Assembly (NCBI RefSeq): GCF_022682495.2 | Contig: NC_071391.1 | Coordinates: forward strand, 13,801,680-13,865,679 | Length of the DNA: 64,000 nucleotides | Reading direction: 5' to 3' | Source: Desmodus rotundus | Taxonomy: Eukaryota > Chordata > Mammalia > Chiroptera > Phyllostomidae | In this document: one piece after another, positions 30,666 through 40,958 of the stretch | Layout of the letters: every line of letters starts with the position of its first letter | How positions within the stretch are numbered: the first letter of the stretch is position 1 | Program-made: the position numbers and the translations under genes | The notes under the pieces: model-generated | Told to the model about the DNA's origin: nothing | The model's input: the letters and a program-made list of their open reading frames with translations, nothing else | The model's database searches: none

Positions 30666-32357
30666 GGGACAACTGTAATAGCATAATCAATAAATATATT
30701 TAAAAAAAAAAAAAAAAAAAAAGAAGTTAGTTACCTACAGAGGGGTTCCCATAAGACTATCAGCTGATTTCTCAAAAGAAACTTTGTAGTCAAGAAGGGA
30801 TTGGCAAGAAATATTCAAAGTGATGAAAAGCAAGGGCCTACGACCTAGATTACTCTGTCCAGCAAAGCTATCATTTAGAATTGAAGGACAGATAAAGTGC
30901 TTCCCAGACAAGTTAAAGCTAAAGGAATTTCTCATCACCAAGCCCTTCTTATATGAAATGTTAAAGGGACTTATTTAAGAAAAAGAAGAAGATCAAAACT
31001 GTGAACATTAAAATGGCAACAAATTCACAACTATCAACAACTGAATCTAGAAAAACAGGCTAAGCAACAAGCAGAACAGGAACAGAGTCACGGATATGGA
31101 GAATCATTTGTATGGTTATCAGCAGGGAGTGAGAAGGGGGATAATGGGGGCAAAGGTGAAGGGATTAAGAAGTATAAATGGTAGGTACAAAATAGATGGG
31201 GGGGTGTTAAGAATAGTACAGAAAATGGAGAAGTCAAAGAACTTATATGCACTACTCGTGGACATGAATTAAGGGGGGAGGATTGCTAGAAGGAAGTGGG
31301 GTACTGGGCAGAGGGGGGGAAGGGAGCAAATTGGGACAGTTATAATAGTATAATCGATAAAATATATTTAAAAAAAAACATGACATTTGAGCAAAGGTTC
31401 TGAAAGAGACAAGGAAATGAGCATGCGGCCAGTTGTAGAAAGAGCTTCTTATATATTCATTTGTCAGTTCTATGCAGTGCAGACATCCTCTCCCATTTTG
31501 CGGCTTGCCTTCTTACTTTCTTTAAGATATATTTTGATGAAAGAAGTTCTTATTTTTAATATAGTCTAATATATCAGTCTTTTATTTTATGGTTAGTACA
31601 TTTTTCCTTGTTTACAAAATCCTTCTCTCTCCTGATACCATAAAGAAATTATTGTATATTTTCTTCTAAAAATGTTAAAGTGTTCCCTTTCAGTTCGCAC
31701 AGAATTTACTTTTGGATATGGTACGAGATAGGGATCCATCTTTTGTTTTCTCGCATGCAAATAACAAACCGTGGGTATCATTTATTGGATAATCTGTCCT
31801 TTTCTTTCGGAGGTTTGCTTTGCCATCTCTGTCATAAATCGGGTTTCCATGTACCTGTCGGTCTGCACTAGGGGGCCTTCTTTCAATTCCATTTATCAAT
31901 TTGTCTGTCTCTGTACCTATGCCATTATAGGTATATAGCTACCACTGCTTATTATGGTTTTATATTATGTTTTAATATACAGTAGAGAAGGTCCTTCCAC
32001 CTTATTTCTTTTTTCAGGAATATCTTGGCTAGTCTTAGGACTCTACCCTTCCTTAAAAATTTTAGAATTAGCTTGTTAATTTACTTAAAATCCTCTCTCG
32101 AGATAAGGACTTGAGTTGAATTGACTGTATAGATCAATTTGAAGAGAAATGACATTATTTTCATATTATGACTTTTTATCCACAAACATGACTCATCTCT
32201 CTCATTTACTTAAATCTTAGTAATGTCTTTCAGTAAAGTTAACTTTTTTCTTTAGAAAAGTTTTTTCCTAAGTGACTTAATTTTGGTTGCTATTATAACT
32301 GTCATCTTTTAAAATTATGCTTTCTAACTGTTTACCAGTGGAGTATAGACATGCAAC

Positions 32358-32375
32358 TAATATATATATATACGC

Positions 32376-32402
<27 letters not shown>
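32358..32402. repeat. (TA)n microsatellite
   Basis: ATATATATA, a short interruption (CGC), then about 13 TA units within the antisense L1. Confidence 0.95.
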
Positions 32403-32406
<4 letters not shown>

Positions 32407-32935
32407 TACCCACCCACCTTGTTAAATTTTTAAAAATCTATTCCAGCCGTTTGTCTATAAAGCATTTTGTGTTTTCTAAGTAAACAGTTATATTATCTAT
32501 AATGATGTCAGTTTGGTTTCTTTCTTTCTGAATCTTATACATTATTATTTTCCTTTTCTTATTGCATTGGATAGGACCTCAAAGTACAATGCAGGAAAGA
32601 AGAGTTGATGTGGACATTTTTGTTTTATTCCTGATTTTAAAAAGGATGCTTCAAACATTTCCCCTTGGAGAATGATGTTTGCTCTAATTATTTGGTAAAA
32701 ACTCTTTATCGGGTAGGAAGTTTCATTATGAATTGGTGGTAAGTTTTAGCAAATTTTTTTTCTACAATAATTTTGTAATCATGGTTTTTCTCCTTTATCC
32801 ATTAATGCGGTGAATTATATTAATAGCTTTTCTAATGTTAAATCAGTTTTGCATTCCTAGGATCAACCCAACTCGATCATAATGCAGTGTCCTTTTTATC
32901 CACTGATGAATTCAATTTCTAGGATTTTTCACATC

Positions 32936-33589
32936 TAGGTGAATGAATGAGATTGGCCTCTAACTTTCTTGACCAACTTAATTTCTTTATAGTCTGCCAA
33001 CAGATTTGCCACTGTGGCTAAGCACAGGTGAATTATCTCCAATTTAGATGTAGTTCTGAATTCTATTCTGGCCTTCCCTTCTAACATCAATGCACGAATG
33101 CCTGAGTGCCAGCCGTAGTAGAGCTCCCTTGAGGGCAATGGCGGGCCTGAAGAAGCCAAGGCCCTGGAGGCCTGGCTGGTTGTCCATTCACATCCCTTTC
33201 TCCCAGTGAAAACTCACTTTGCCTAAGAAGCCCTTCTTGATTACCAGCCTGCGATGTACTTTGGGGGTAGAGGCCACATCTTTTTGTCTGTCCCTGGGCT
33301 CCAGCACACACCACCTGCAGGCGCAGTTGCTCATAGACATTTGTGTAACTGATTTTACCCAACCCAGCTGTGAGCTCTTCTTGGCTCAGTTGGCCCTGAT
33401 TTTTCAAATTGATTCTTTAAAATGGTCTTGAGCCTTTTATTGCATACATTACATGCATAAGCTCTGTCTTACAAGACAGACAGTGGTTGTTATGCAGACA
33501 AGAATTGTGTCTATGCAGGAATTTCTTTTAACTTTCCAATTTTAGAACCTGCCCTATACTAGCCCAAAGTCTCTTCAGAGTCTCGTCTC
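32936..33589. other. Unassigned, with weak L2-like text
   Basis: 'TTTGCCTAAGAAGCCCTTCTTGATTACC' near 33217-33245 resembles L2 (CAGAGAGGCCTTCCCTGACC). No gene. The minus frames at 32935-33159 and 33087-33407 have no domain. Confidence 0.4.
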
Positions 33590-34555
33590 AACTGTGTTCT
33601 CACCCACATCCACGCTCAGATAGGCCTCACTTTTTAAGGGTCCAGGGGCCCATGCCCCTTCGTACTTCTATGTCGTGCCTTTGAACGTGCTGGTGCCTTT
33701 TCCTAGCATGCTCTCTCTTCTTGTGAGCTTTTTCACGTGCACGCAAATACTTGGTGAAGCTTCTCTCTGCTCTCCTCCTTCCCTTTCCCTCTTAGAGTCA
33801 GTCTGTCATCCTCTGTGCTCTTCAGGTGTCATACACATGCTTTAAAAATAAGAAACTTTTTTTTAACCCTGAAATACTTCAGTGTACCAGTATATGTCCT
33901 AATATCAGATGTTCTCTTACAGAGCCACAGGACACTGGACAAATCAGGATTTTTAACATGGATACAAATGCGTTTTCTAACCCCTAGTTCATTTTTGAAT
34001 TTCATCCATTAGCCCTTTCTCTAACTCGACCATGACAATTGTCACACTGTGTTATAGATATTTGTTCCCACTTCTCTGCCTCCCGTGTGCTCATATGTAA
34101 ACAATAGCCTCAGGAGTCTGCACTTCTGTGTTTTATCTGTGATTACAGTAAGGTGCCTTGTAAGTGAGTTGCCTGGCTGTATGTGTTTCATTAATCGATG
34201 AAGTTATATGGCTTGTCTTCAGTTCCTCCAGTCTTCTCCGATGGCCCTCCTCTGCCTCACCCTGGATGCTGTCCTCTCTGGTTTTGTGCACCCATGCACC
34301 CTCTCTCTCTAAATCTTTACACTAACTTCACTTCTGAGCCTTCATTTATACGAGCTAGTAAATGGCTCACGGTGACTTGCAGTGTCCCTCTCCCCAGGGG
34401 GAGATACTGAGAGAGAAAAAATGAATATTACACTGGCCTTGTCCTCAAGGGCCTCCATTTCCAGTGTTTTGTATATTTTGCTTTCCCCCCAAAGGCCAGC
34501 ACGGTGCCTTGCCCACCGTCTGTGCTTGATGACCACTGCTTTGGTGAATGAACAC
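33590..34555 (+). repeat. L2 LINE, fragmented
   Basis: Sense L2 phrases in the expected order: 'CCTTTGAACGTGCTGGTGCCTTTTCCTAGCATGCTCTC' (33679-33718), 'CATGACAATTGTCACACTGTGTTATAGATATTTGTTCCC' (34031-34070), 'TCCATTTCCAGTGTTTTGTATATTTTGC' and 'GGCCAGCACGGTGCCTTGCCC' (34453-34520). The intervening pieces are unassigned. Confidence 0.5.
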
Positions 34556-36440
34556 AAGCATGAAAAGGTGGCCCTGGAGGTGAGGAGTCCAGGGTTCAAC
34601 CACTCTCCAATCAGGCCCCTTGGCCACATAATCAATGGCTGACTGCGATGTTCCCAACCAGGGGTATTATGTTACCTCCCTTCAGCTTATTTAAAGCCAC
34701 CAGGCCATCCCAAGAAGCATGTCAGACGAAACACTTGGACTGCCCGTTTTATGAGGGGGAAAAAAATCACTAGGAGACCAAGGAGAGAAATTGAAAAAGG
34801 ACTGAAACACACCTCATGGGGGTCATCACGATTTTAAAATGCTTGACTTTGTAACTGGAGCCATTTATCCCTTAAATGCTTGGAGCACCATGGGGAGAAA
34901 ATTCGACAGAATTGTAGACAGGTTCCTTGTCCTCAATAAGCTTATAATTTATGCCACGAGCCTTATGCAGCTACTAGCCTGCCCTCGGTGCCCCATTCCT
35001 TATGGAGCCTTTCTCTTCCTCGCGTTGCTCTTATGTTTATTTAATTGTACTGTCGATGGTGGACCGTTGTGGAACACCAACAACATGCATGGCAGTGTAA
35101 GGCACTTGAAATTGGGCCCCAGAGGGCTTATAATACAAGTTCGAGTGGGAGTCAATGTTTGTCCATCTCTGCTGCTTTTTGTTTTTCCTTTGGTGTTCGG
35201 TGCATTCACAAGAAGGAGCCACCCTCCACCTGCTCCTTTCAAATCTCCCTAAGCACTAGACTCTTCCCAAGCCCACATTGTGAATATTTGGCCTCTTCTC
35301 TCACCTGTCCCCTTTTCCTTGGGGAAGCATTTCAGGACAAGAATTCATTCTTCACATGGTTTGATCCCAGTGGAAAGCAGACCGGAACCCTGACCCCCTA
35401 TCCTTTCCTAGGCCACAGAGCCCAGGGGCTCCCAAGGCGCTTTCAGGGATTCCTGCAAAGCCACACACAGGCAGAAGAGGATTCCAGTAGCTGAAGAGAC
35501 CAGAACTCTGCCCAAATGTCACCTCCCTCTGCCTGCAGCGGCTGCTGCTAATCCTGTGACAGCTGGTTTTGGATAAATAAGCCTGGGTCACCGGATCCCT
35601 GCAGGGCTCCAGGGGCACTGGCTGTGAGGGGCTGCTCTTCCCCCACCCCCCACCATGGTTCTGCTGGTGGGATTGGCTTCTTGGGGATAATTAGCGGTCC
35701 TCTGCCAGGGCCCCAAATCAAACCCAGTCAGGCTGATGTTATGGCACCTTGTGATATTTGTTGACGCTGTTTTCCTCCTCAAATTGCCATCCTCTTCCTG
35801 AGAGAAGGGGAGGAGGGAGGCATGCGTGGAAACAGTAAGAGGAAGGCAGGGAACAGTTGGGTCATGTCTCACTCTCCCAAGGGCCCAGAGCCTGCTACTC
35901 CCTACTGGGCCTTTTCTGGCGTTTTGTCCAATCACCTTGGTGTCTGAACCCCTCTGAGGTCTGGCCACTTCCCCTTGGGAGGTGATTTTTCACAGTAAGT
36001 CCCGCTTGTCCCCGACTTTCAGCTTTTAGCACTCTCTTAATTCCAGCCCTTGTTTCGCTTTTAAATGCACATTAAATAGCCCATCTTTCTCTTTGAGTCT
36101 TTTCTCCTTGCTGGTGTTTGTAGATGGAATGATCATCCTTGATTTATGAGTTAGCCAAGCTGTGCATAATTATTTCTTCATTTTTCCTCATGGATTCTTC
36201 CATCCCTTAACCACTCTTGTTTTTCCCTAAACCGTCACTTTCTCTACATTTGTCTGGTAACGAGGCAGCCACTGCCACATCCAGTTCCTGTTCTGGCGAC
36301 TTGGCATCTGAAGAGGGCATTTAATGTGCTTGGGACCCACCCCTGCCCCTTTGCATTATGAATCAGCTCGTCTCTGATTGTTCAGCACTTAACACTTTCA
36401 TAATTTCAGCCATTGTGTTTATTGATAGTTTTCTCTCTCT
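34556..36440. other. About 1.9 kb of repeat-poor DNA, no gene called
   Basis: Overlapping frames of 126-149 codons occur (35045-35494 plus, 34839-35252 plus, 35588-35968 minus), but none has a recognisable domain and they conflict with one another. Absence of obvious repeats makes this a candidate for conserved noncoding sequence or an unrecognised exon. I cannot decide without comparison. Confidence 0.4.
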
Positions 36441-36451
36441 CTCTGACTGAT

Positions 36452-38487
36452 TTTTTAAAAAGTATATTTTGTTGATTATGCTGTTACAGTTGTCCCAATT
36501 TTTCCCTCTCTGCCCCTGTCCACCTGGTACTCCCCTTTCCTCTGGCAATCCCCCCTGAGTTCATGTCCATGGGCCATGCATATATGCATATAAGTTTTTT
36601 TGATTCTCCATTTCCAATACTATTTTTAACTCCCCCCATCTAATTTGTGCCTACCAATTATGCTTTTTAATCCCTTCACCTTTGCCCCCATGATCCCCCT
36701 TCTCACTCCCTGCTGATAACCATACAAATGATTCTCTATATCTGTGACTCTGTTCCTGTTCTGCTTGTTGCTTAGCCTGTTTTTCTAGATTCAGTTGTTG
36801 ATAGTTGTGAATTTGTTGCCATTTTAATGTTCACAGTTTTGATCTTCTTCTTTTTCTTAAATAAGTCTCTTTAGCATTTCATGAAATAAGGGCTTGGTGA
36901 TGAGAAACTCCTTTAGCTTTACCTTGTCTGGGAAGCACTTTATCTGTCCTTCAATTCTAAGTGATAGCTTTGCTGGATAGAGCAATCTTGGTTGTAGGCC
37001 CTTGCTTTTCATCACTTTGAATATTTCTTGCCAATCCCTTCTTGACTACAAAGTTTCTTTTGAGAAATCAGCTGATAGTCTTATGGGAACCCCTCTGTAG
37101 GTAACTAACTTCTTTTCTCTTGCTGCTTTTATGATTCTCTCTTTATCTTTAACCTTTGGCATTTTAATTATGATGTGAGTTGGTGTGGTCCTCTTTATGT
37201 CCAACTTGTTTGGGACTCTCTGTGCTTCCTGGACTTACATGTGTATTTTCTTTGCCAAATTAGGAAAGTTCTCTTTCAACTTTTATTTTTTCAGAAAAGT
37301 TTTCAATTTCTTGCTCTTCTTCTTCTCCTTCTTGCATTCCTAGGATTTGGATATTGGTACTTTTGGAGATATCCCAGAGTCTTCTTCTATTATCCTTGGT
37401 TTTTAAAATTCTTGTTTCTTCATTCTGCACTGGTTGACTGTTTATTTCTTCCCTGTGTTCCAAATCATTGACTTGAACCCCAGCTTCCTTCCCTTCACTG
37501 TTGGTTCCCTGTGGACTTTTCTTTATTTCACTTAGTGTAGCCTTCATTTCTTCCCTTATGCATTTGCTGTACTCAGTGAGTTCTCTGAGCATCCTTATCA
37601 CCAGTGTTTTGAACTCTGCATCTGGTAGGTTGGCTATCTCCATTTTGCTTAGTTCTTTTTCTGGAGTTTTGTTCTGTTTTTTCAATTGTGCCACATTTCT
37701 TTGTCTCCTCAACTTGGCAGCCTCCTTGTGTTTGTTTCTGTGTGCTAGGTAGAGCTGCTTTGACTCCCTGTCTTGGCGCACCTGTTATGTTGTAAGGGGT
37801 GGAGCCTTAGGTATTTGCCAGGATGGGGAAAACTGCTTTGCTGCTTTGTGGTGCTGTATGTGGGGGAGGAGTTGGAGAAGGAACAATGCCACTTGCTTGG
37901 CACTTGCCCCATTTCCAGTCATTTCACCTACTTCCTGTATGCAGCTGGTACCCCCTTCTAGCTGTTGCCCTGGTGGTGGTTCCCAGAGTGGGTGGGTTTG
38001 CATATGTTCTAGGACCATTGAGGTCCTTCAAGTGGACTCTCCTGAGAGACGAGCAGTTTATTCTACCACCTCACCCCCACTGGTTTTTTACAGCCAGAAG
38101 TTATGAGATTTTATTTCCTAGCGCTGGAACCCTGGGCTGCACAATCTGGTCTGGGGCTGGGATTGCTCGCTCTCAGGTGTCCCTCCCAGTTTTTACTTAA
38201 CACATGTGAGTATGGCACCAACTGTTCTGGTGGCTGCTGCTGCCACTGCCTCACCACTGCCTCACAACTGCCACACTGTGCCCTCTCTGCCCCAGCTCCC
38301 TGTCTCTGCCCCTCCTACCTATCTGGATGAATATTTCCTCTTTAAATCCTTGGTTGTCAGACTTCTATACAGTTCAATTTTCTGGCAGTTCTGGTTGTTT
38401 TTTGTTTTGTGGCTAGTTGTGATCCTTCTTAGGGTTGTGCAAGGAGGCAAAGCGTGTCTACCTATGCCTCCATCTTGGCTGGAAGTC
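36452..38487 (-). mobile_element. HAL1, full-length, decayed
   Basis: Plus-strand start 'TTTTTTAAAAAGTATATTTTGTTGATTATGCTGTTACAGTTGTCCC' is the reverse of the 3' end, and 'CCATCTTGGCTGGAAGTC' at 38470-38487 is the reverse of the 5' end. At 2.04 kb it has 5'UTR, ORF1 and 3'UTR but no ORF2. GACTGATTTT (36445-36454) and GACTGATCTT (38493-38502) are the probable target duplication with one mismatch. It preserves the empty site for the SINE head found in the outer HAL1. Confidence 0.88.
37260..37781 (-). pseudogene. HAL1 ORF1 remnant
   Basis: A 173-codon minus-strand frame with the ORF1p coiled-coil region (for example EFKTLVIRMLRELTEY) and the start of the RRM-like part (GMQEGEEEEQEIENFSEKI). 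It shifts frame just after that motif, and the C-terminal domain continues in other frames at about 36890-37190 (antisense of the CPAKLS-type motif near 36970). Non-functional. Confidence 0.8.
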
Positions 38488-38624
38488 TGTCGGACTGATC
38501 TTGATCTATGAATATATTTATTCACAGTGCCTTCTGAGAAGGCTCTGCACCTGCTTCACTTTTAGATGATTTTCTGAATCCCATTTTGTGTAGGAATTTA
38601 GCAATAGACCTTGTGGGTAGAGGA

Positions 38625-38765
38625 AGGAACTCTGGGTCTAGTTTTAGATAATTTGGGTTCAAATCCCACCCTTCCCCCTCTCCCTTCCTAGCTAAGTGAC
38701 CTTGGGCAAGTCAGCTTCTGAAAGCCTCATTTCCCTGATCCTTCACCTGGAATCACTCTGGACCT
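38625..38765 (+). repeat. MIR SINE
   Basis: Sense MIR: 'GGGTTCAAATCCCACCCTTCC', 'CCTTCCTAGCTAAGTGACCTTGGGCAAGTCAGCTTCTGAAAGCCTCATTTCCCTGATCC'. The match through the head and core is clear. Confidence 0.8.
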
Positions 38766-39986
38766 CCAGACAGCACGTTGTGAGCATGAGATGGAATGAT
38801 ATCCATGAGCCCAGTGTGTACCCCGTTCATATACATTTCTTCCATCTCATGCACTTGGCTCCTTTTCCAGGTGATTCCCAGATTTGGGAGTTTGTAGACT
38901 AGGAAAATCTCAAAATACATTTTGATGCACTTAAGTTGCCAACTTTTTATTTTGTCAATTAAGAACAGTATTAAAAAAATAACAACTAACCACTATGTAT
39001 CTTCACTGTTCCCATAAAAGAATACTTGTAAACAAACAGATTAAAAGAACATCATTTAAGAGTTAAAAGTGGAATACATTTAGCTTTATGAAAACCTCTC
39101 TGGATTGGTGGTGGGTGAAAATGTGGTTCACAGATCAGCCACGACTCAGAAGGGCTTTTCGGATTAGTATTTCTGTTCCTCGCGTAGACATCTTGCTCTG
39201 AGGTGGGGAGGGGTCGGCGGAGAGTGAGAGAGCAGCACATTTTCTGTGTTACTTTGAAGAACCGCTGAGGTGTGATTGCTGTGTGCGGGGACCTCGGGAT
39301 GATGAGCGAGATGAGAGCAAATGTGAGAGGTTGGTGTGCGCAGTATAAAACGTGTGGAGAGAGAGCAGAGGCAGAACATTTCATGTCTGAGTTCCAGGTA
39401 AAATAATGGCTGTATTTGCATTTTTTAAAAAGACGCAAGAAAACAATTGAAACTTGCCACATTCTTAGCTGAAGGGTGTTTGGGCTCGTGATGATTTCAC
39501 TCTGACCCTGCTCCGAATCACTTGTGGTGTTTCCAGCACACACTCCCCCGAGTATACTTTGGGGTGGAAACATTCCGTATCTCTAGTCTAAGTGCAGAGG
39601 TGAAGTGTTTTTTGAGAAGCCTGAGCTAACTCTGCCCAGCTGGTTTTGCTTCGGGGAGTGTGGGAAAGTCCTTGTTCCTTTCTAGGAGAAAAACACCGCA
39701 CACATTGCACATTCAGACGCACATCATTTGGGGTCTTTTAAAGTCAGCGTAACTCATATGTGGGTAGGAACCTCAGTCAGATGGGAAATTTTGCAGGCAA
39801 CGGTTGATCCATCGTGACCCATCTGACATCTGGAAAGGACCGGACTGTGGCAGCTCTGTGTTCCCACGGGAGCACGATTGTCCCTGGGCCAGGGGGCTGC
39901 CCCTGAGCTCCAAGTGCTGCTGACCCTGCAGAACAAACGCCAAGCCTCTCACTCCGTGCTGAGTACTCTGTGAAGCGCCTCAATTA
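38766..39986. other. About 1.2 kb repeat-poor DNA
   Basis: The 173-codon minus-strand frame at 39052-39573 is the longest here that is not over a repeat. It shows no recognisable domain, has an overlapping rival frame at 39164-39421, and its composition is not protein-like, so I do not call it a gene. Confidence 0.4.
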
Positions 39987-40263
39987 CACAGGGGTGGGCA
40001 AAAATAGGTTTACAGTTGTTTGTATGGAAAAAGACATGCAGGTTGCGATTATTATGGTTGCTTTATTAACTCAAAAGAATGTCACGATGGCACCATGCAC
40101 TTAGGTACAATCTCGCAAGTGCTCAAGTTGCTGGCCTTCATTATTTATACATTCTTGTCGTCTTTGCAAATCGGTAAACGAGCCTGAATTTCAAAGACTG
40201 GCTTGGATTAGCCCTACTGCCTCCCGGGGTGGTTGAATTCAAACCAACTTTTGCCCAACCGTG
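39987..40263 (-). mobile_element. Mariner-like element with a transposase remnant
   Basis: The left tip CACAGGGGTGGGCAAAAATAGG and the right tip CCAACTTTTGCCCAACCGTG are inverted repeats, each bordered by TA (39985-39986, 40264-40265). The minus-strand translation of about 40100-40190 gives a stretch like LQRRQECINNEGQQLEHL. I recognise that pattern (RLxxCIxxxGxHxEHL) from the C-terminus of Tc1/mariner-type transposases. It is followed by a stop, so only a small, broken remnant of a longer autonomous element remains. Family tip sequence is shared with the MITE at 801-935. Confidence 0.7.
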
Positions 40264-40265
40264 TA

Positions 40266-40432
40266 TTGTCTAACTCTCACATAACCCTCTGCACTAAGCA
40301 TTATTAGAAGGTCCATTTTACAGATGACAAAACTGAGGCTTAGTTGTCCAAAGCATGAGAACTAGAGCTGGGATATAAATGCAGGTTCTTTCTGACTGAT
40401 GTTTCAACTGCTAGGATGCTTAGCTCCTAAAA
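40266..40432 (-). repeat. MIR SINE
   Basis: Reverse MIR directly abutting the mariner: 'ACTCTCACATAACCCTCTGCACTAAGCATTATTAG', 'CCATTTTACAGATGACAAAACTGAGGCTTAG', 'GAACTAGAGCTGGGATATAAATGCAGG'. Confidence 0.8.
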
Positions 40433-40604
40433 TCTTAGGTCTGACACGAGTGGGAAATGGTCTTGACCTGTCCCCTCAGAGGTGACATTTGGAAAAGGAG
40501 TCATTGTCCCCCCACCCCACTTTAACCTCTCTGAAGCATTCCTAACACACACAGCGTTTCTTCCCTCTCTTTAAATGAGGCAACCTAGGGAGCTTTCTGG
40601 AGAA

Positions 40605-40690
40605 TCATTCAGCAGTATTTATCAAAAGCCTTAACATATTTATGCTCTTTGATCCAGAAATTACTCTGCTAGGAATTTACCTGGTAACCA
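40605..40690 (+). repeat. Short L1-like fragment
   Basis: 'ATCAAAAGCCTTAACATATTTATGCTCTTTGATCCAGAAATTACTCTGCTAGGAATTTA' matches a well-known L1 ORF2 end phrase (CCTTTGACCCAGCAATTCCACTTCTAGG). Diverged. Confidence 0.65.
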
Positions 40691-40734
40691 GTACGTCCCA
40701 GGCTTCTCCAGCCCGTGGGTACAAAGGGCTGTGT

Positions 40735-40958
40735 TCAAGTGTTACCTCCTCAGAGGAGCCCTGACCCCCCAGTCCCTCCACCTCCTTGTCTTCCTCCAAA
40801 GCATTCGGCTCCAGGTGAAATGACAGGATCTAACTGTCATGGAAGGTAAGTCCCATGGTAGCAGGGACTGTCTTGACTCTGCTTTATCTCCAGTGACTAA
40901 AACAGCATGTGACTCATTGGAGGCCTTCCACAAAGGTTCATGAAGGAATGAATGAGTT
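40735..40958 (+). repeat. L2 LINE 3' end
   Basis: Sense L2: 'TTCAAGTGTTACCTCCTCAGAGGAGCCCTGACCCCCCAGTCC', 'GGTAGCAGGGACTGTCTTGACTC', 'TCATGAAGGAATGAATGAG' at the terminus. A clear match. Confidence 0.85.

Larger units (their letters stand above)
28893..30718 (+). mobile_element. Young full-length HAL1, inner copy
   Basis: Bounded by an identical target duplication with core GAAGTTAGTTACC (28880-28892 and 30723-30735), with A-rich bases before it. It starts GGAACCAAGATGGCGGCG and has a CpG-rich 5'UTR of about 750 bp (28893-29643), an open ORF1 at 29644-30339, a G-rich 3'UTR, the 3' tip 'GGACAACTGTAATAGCATAATCAATAAATATATTT' and a pure A run of about 20. There is no ORF2, so it would depend on L1 proteins supplied in trans. 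Intact duplication, ORF and tail mark it as the youngest element in the window. The minus-strand frames of 60-156 codons over it are shadows. Confidence 0.93.
27405..31373 (+). mobile_element. HAL1 (half-LINE-1), outer copy with two nested insertions
   Basis: Flanked by an 18-bp identical target duplication (27387-27404 and 31374-31391, containing ACATGACATTTGAG). 5'UTR-like DNA is followed by ORF1-like coding from about 28200 and a 3'UTR with a G-rich stretch, then 'GTTATAATAGTATAATCGATAAAATATATTTAAAA'. There is no ORF2. ORF1 has stops (for example at 28628) and is interrupted by a SINE head at 28531-28578 and a complete younger HAL1 at 28893-30718. Without inserts it is about 2.05 kb. The 5' end carries an unusual foldback at 27397-27435. 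The 297-codon minus-strand frame at 27535-28428 is an antisense shadow. Confidence 0.9.
27107..31446 (-). repeat. L2 LINE, split by HAL1 (parts 27107-27404 and 31392-31446)
   Basis: Reverse L2: 'CTCAACAAATATTTATTGAGCACCTGTTATGTGCCAGGCACTGTTCTACATGCTGGG', then 'GACCAGGAAAGGCTTATTAAAAACATGACATTTGAG'. It resumes after the HAL1 as 'CAAAGGTTCTGAAAGAGACAAGGAAATGAGCATG', as the L2 antisense consensus would. On its flanks the L1 context appears slightly duplicated (GGGAGTTTGTGTA against AGAGCTTCTTATA), which fits insertion into the L1. Confidence 0.7.
24985..32935 (-). mobile_element. Old L1 (L1M), minus strand, outer shell of a nested block
   Basis: Antisense L1 3'UTR and ORF2 end is readable in three segments in the correct order. 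24985-25735 has 'CTCAGAAGTAACTACTGTCTTGAATTTTGTGTTTATCATTC'. 26790-27106 has 'TTTGCCAATCTGGTGGGTGTAAAATAGAATCTCATTTTGG'. 31447-32935 has 'CTCCCATTTTGCGGCTTGCCTTC' and 'GATATGGTACGAGATAGGGATCC'. They are separated by other DNA (including an opposite-strand L1 end at 26095) and by the L2/HAL1 nest. No open frame survives. Confidence 0.8.

Noticed and set aside
39052..39573. 173-codon minus-strand frame in repeat-poor DNA
   Set aside because: No domain, a competing overlapping frame, and a non-protein-like composition. It would need conservation evidence.
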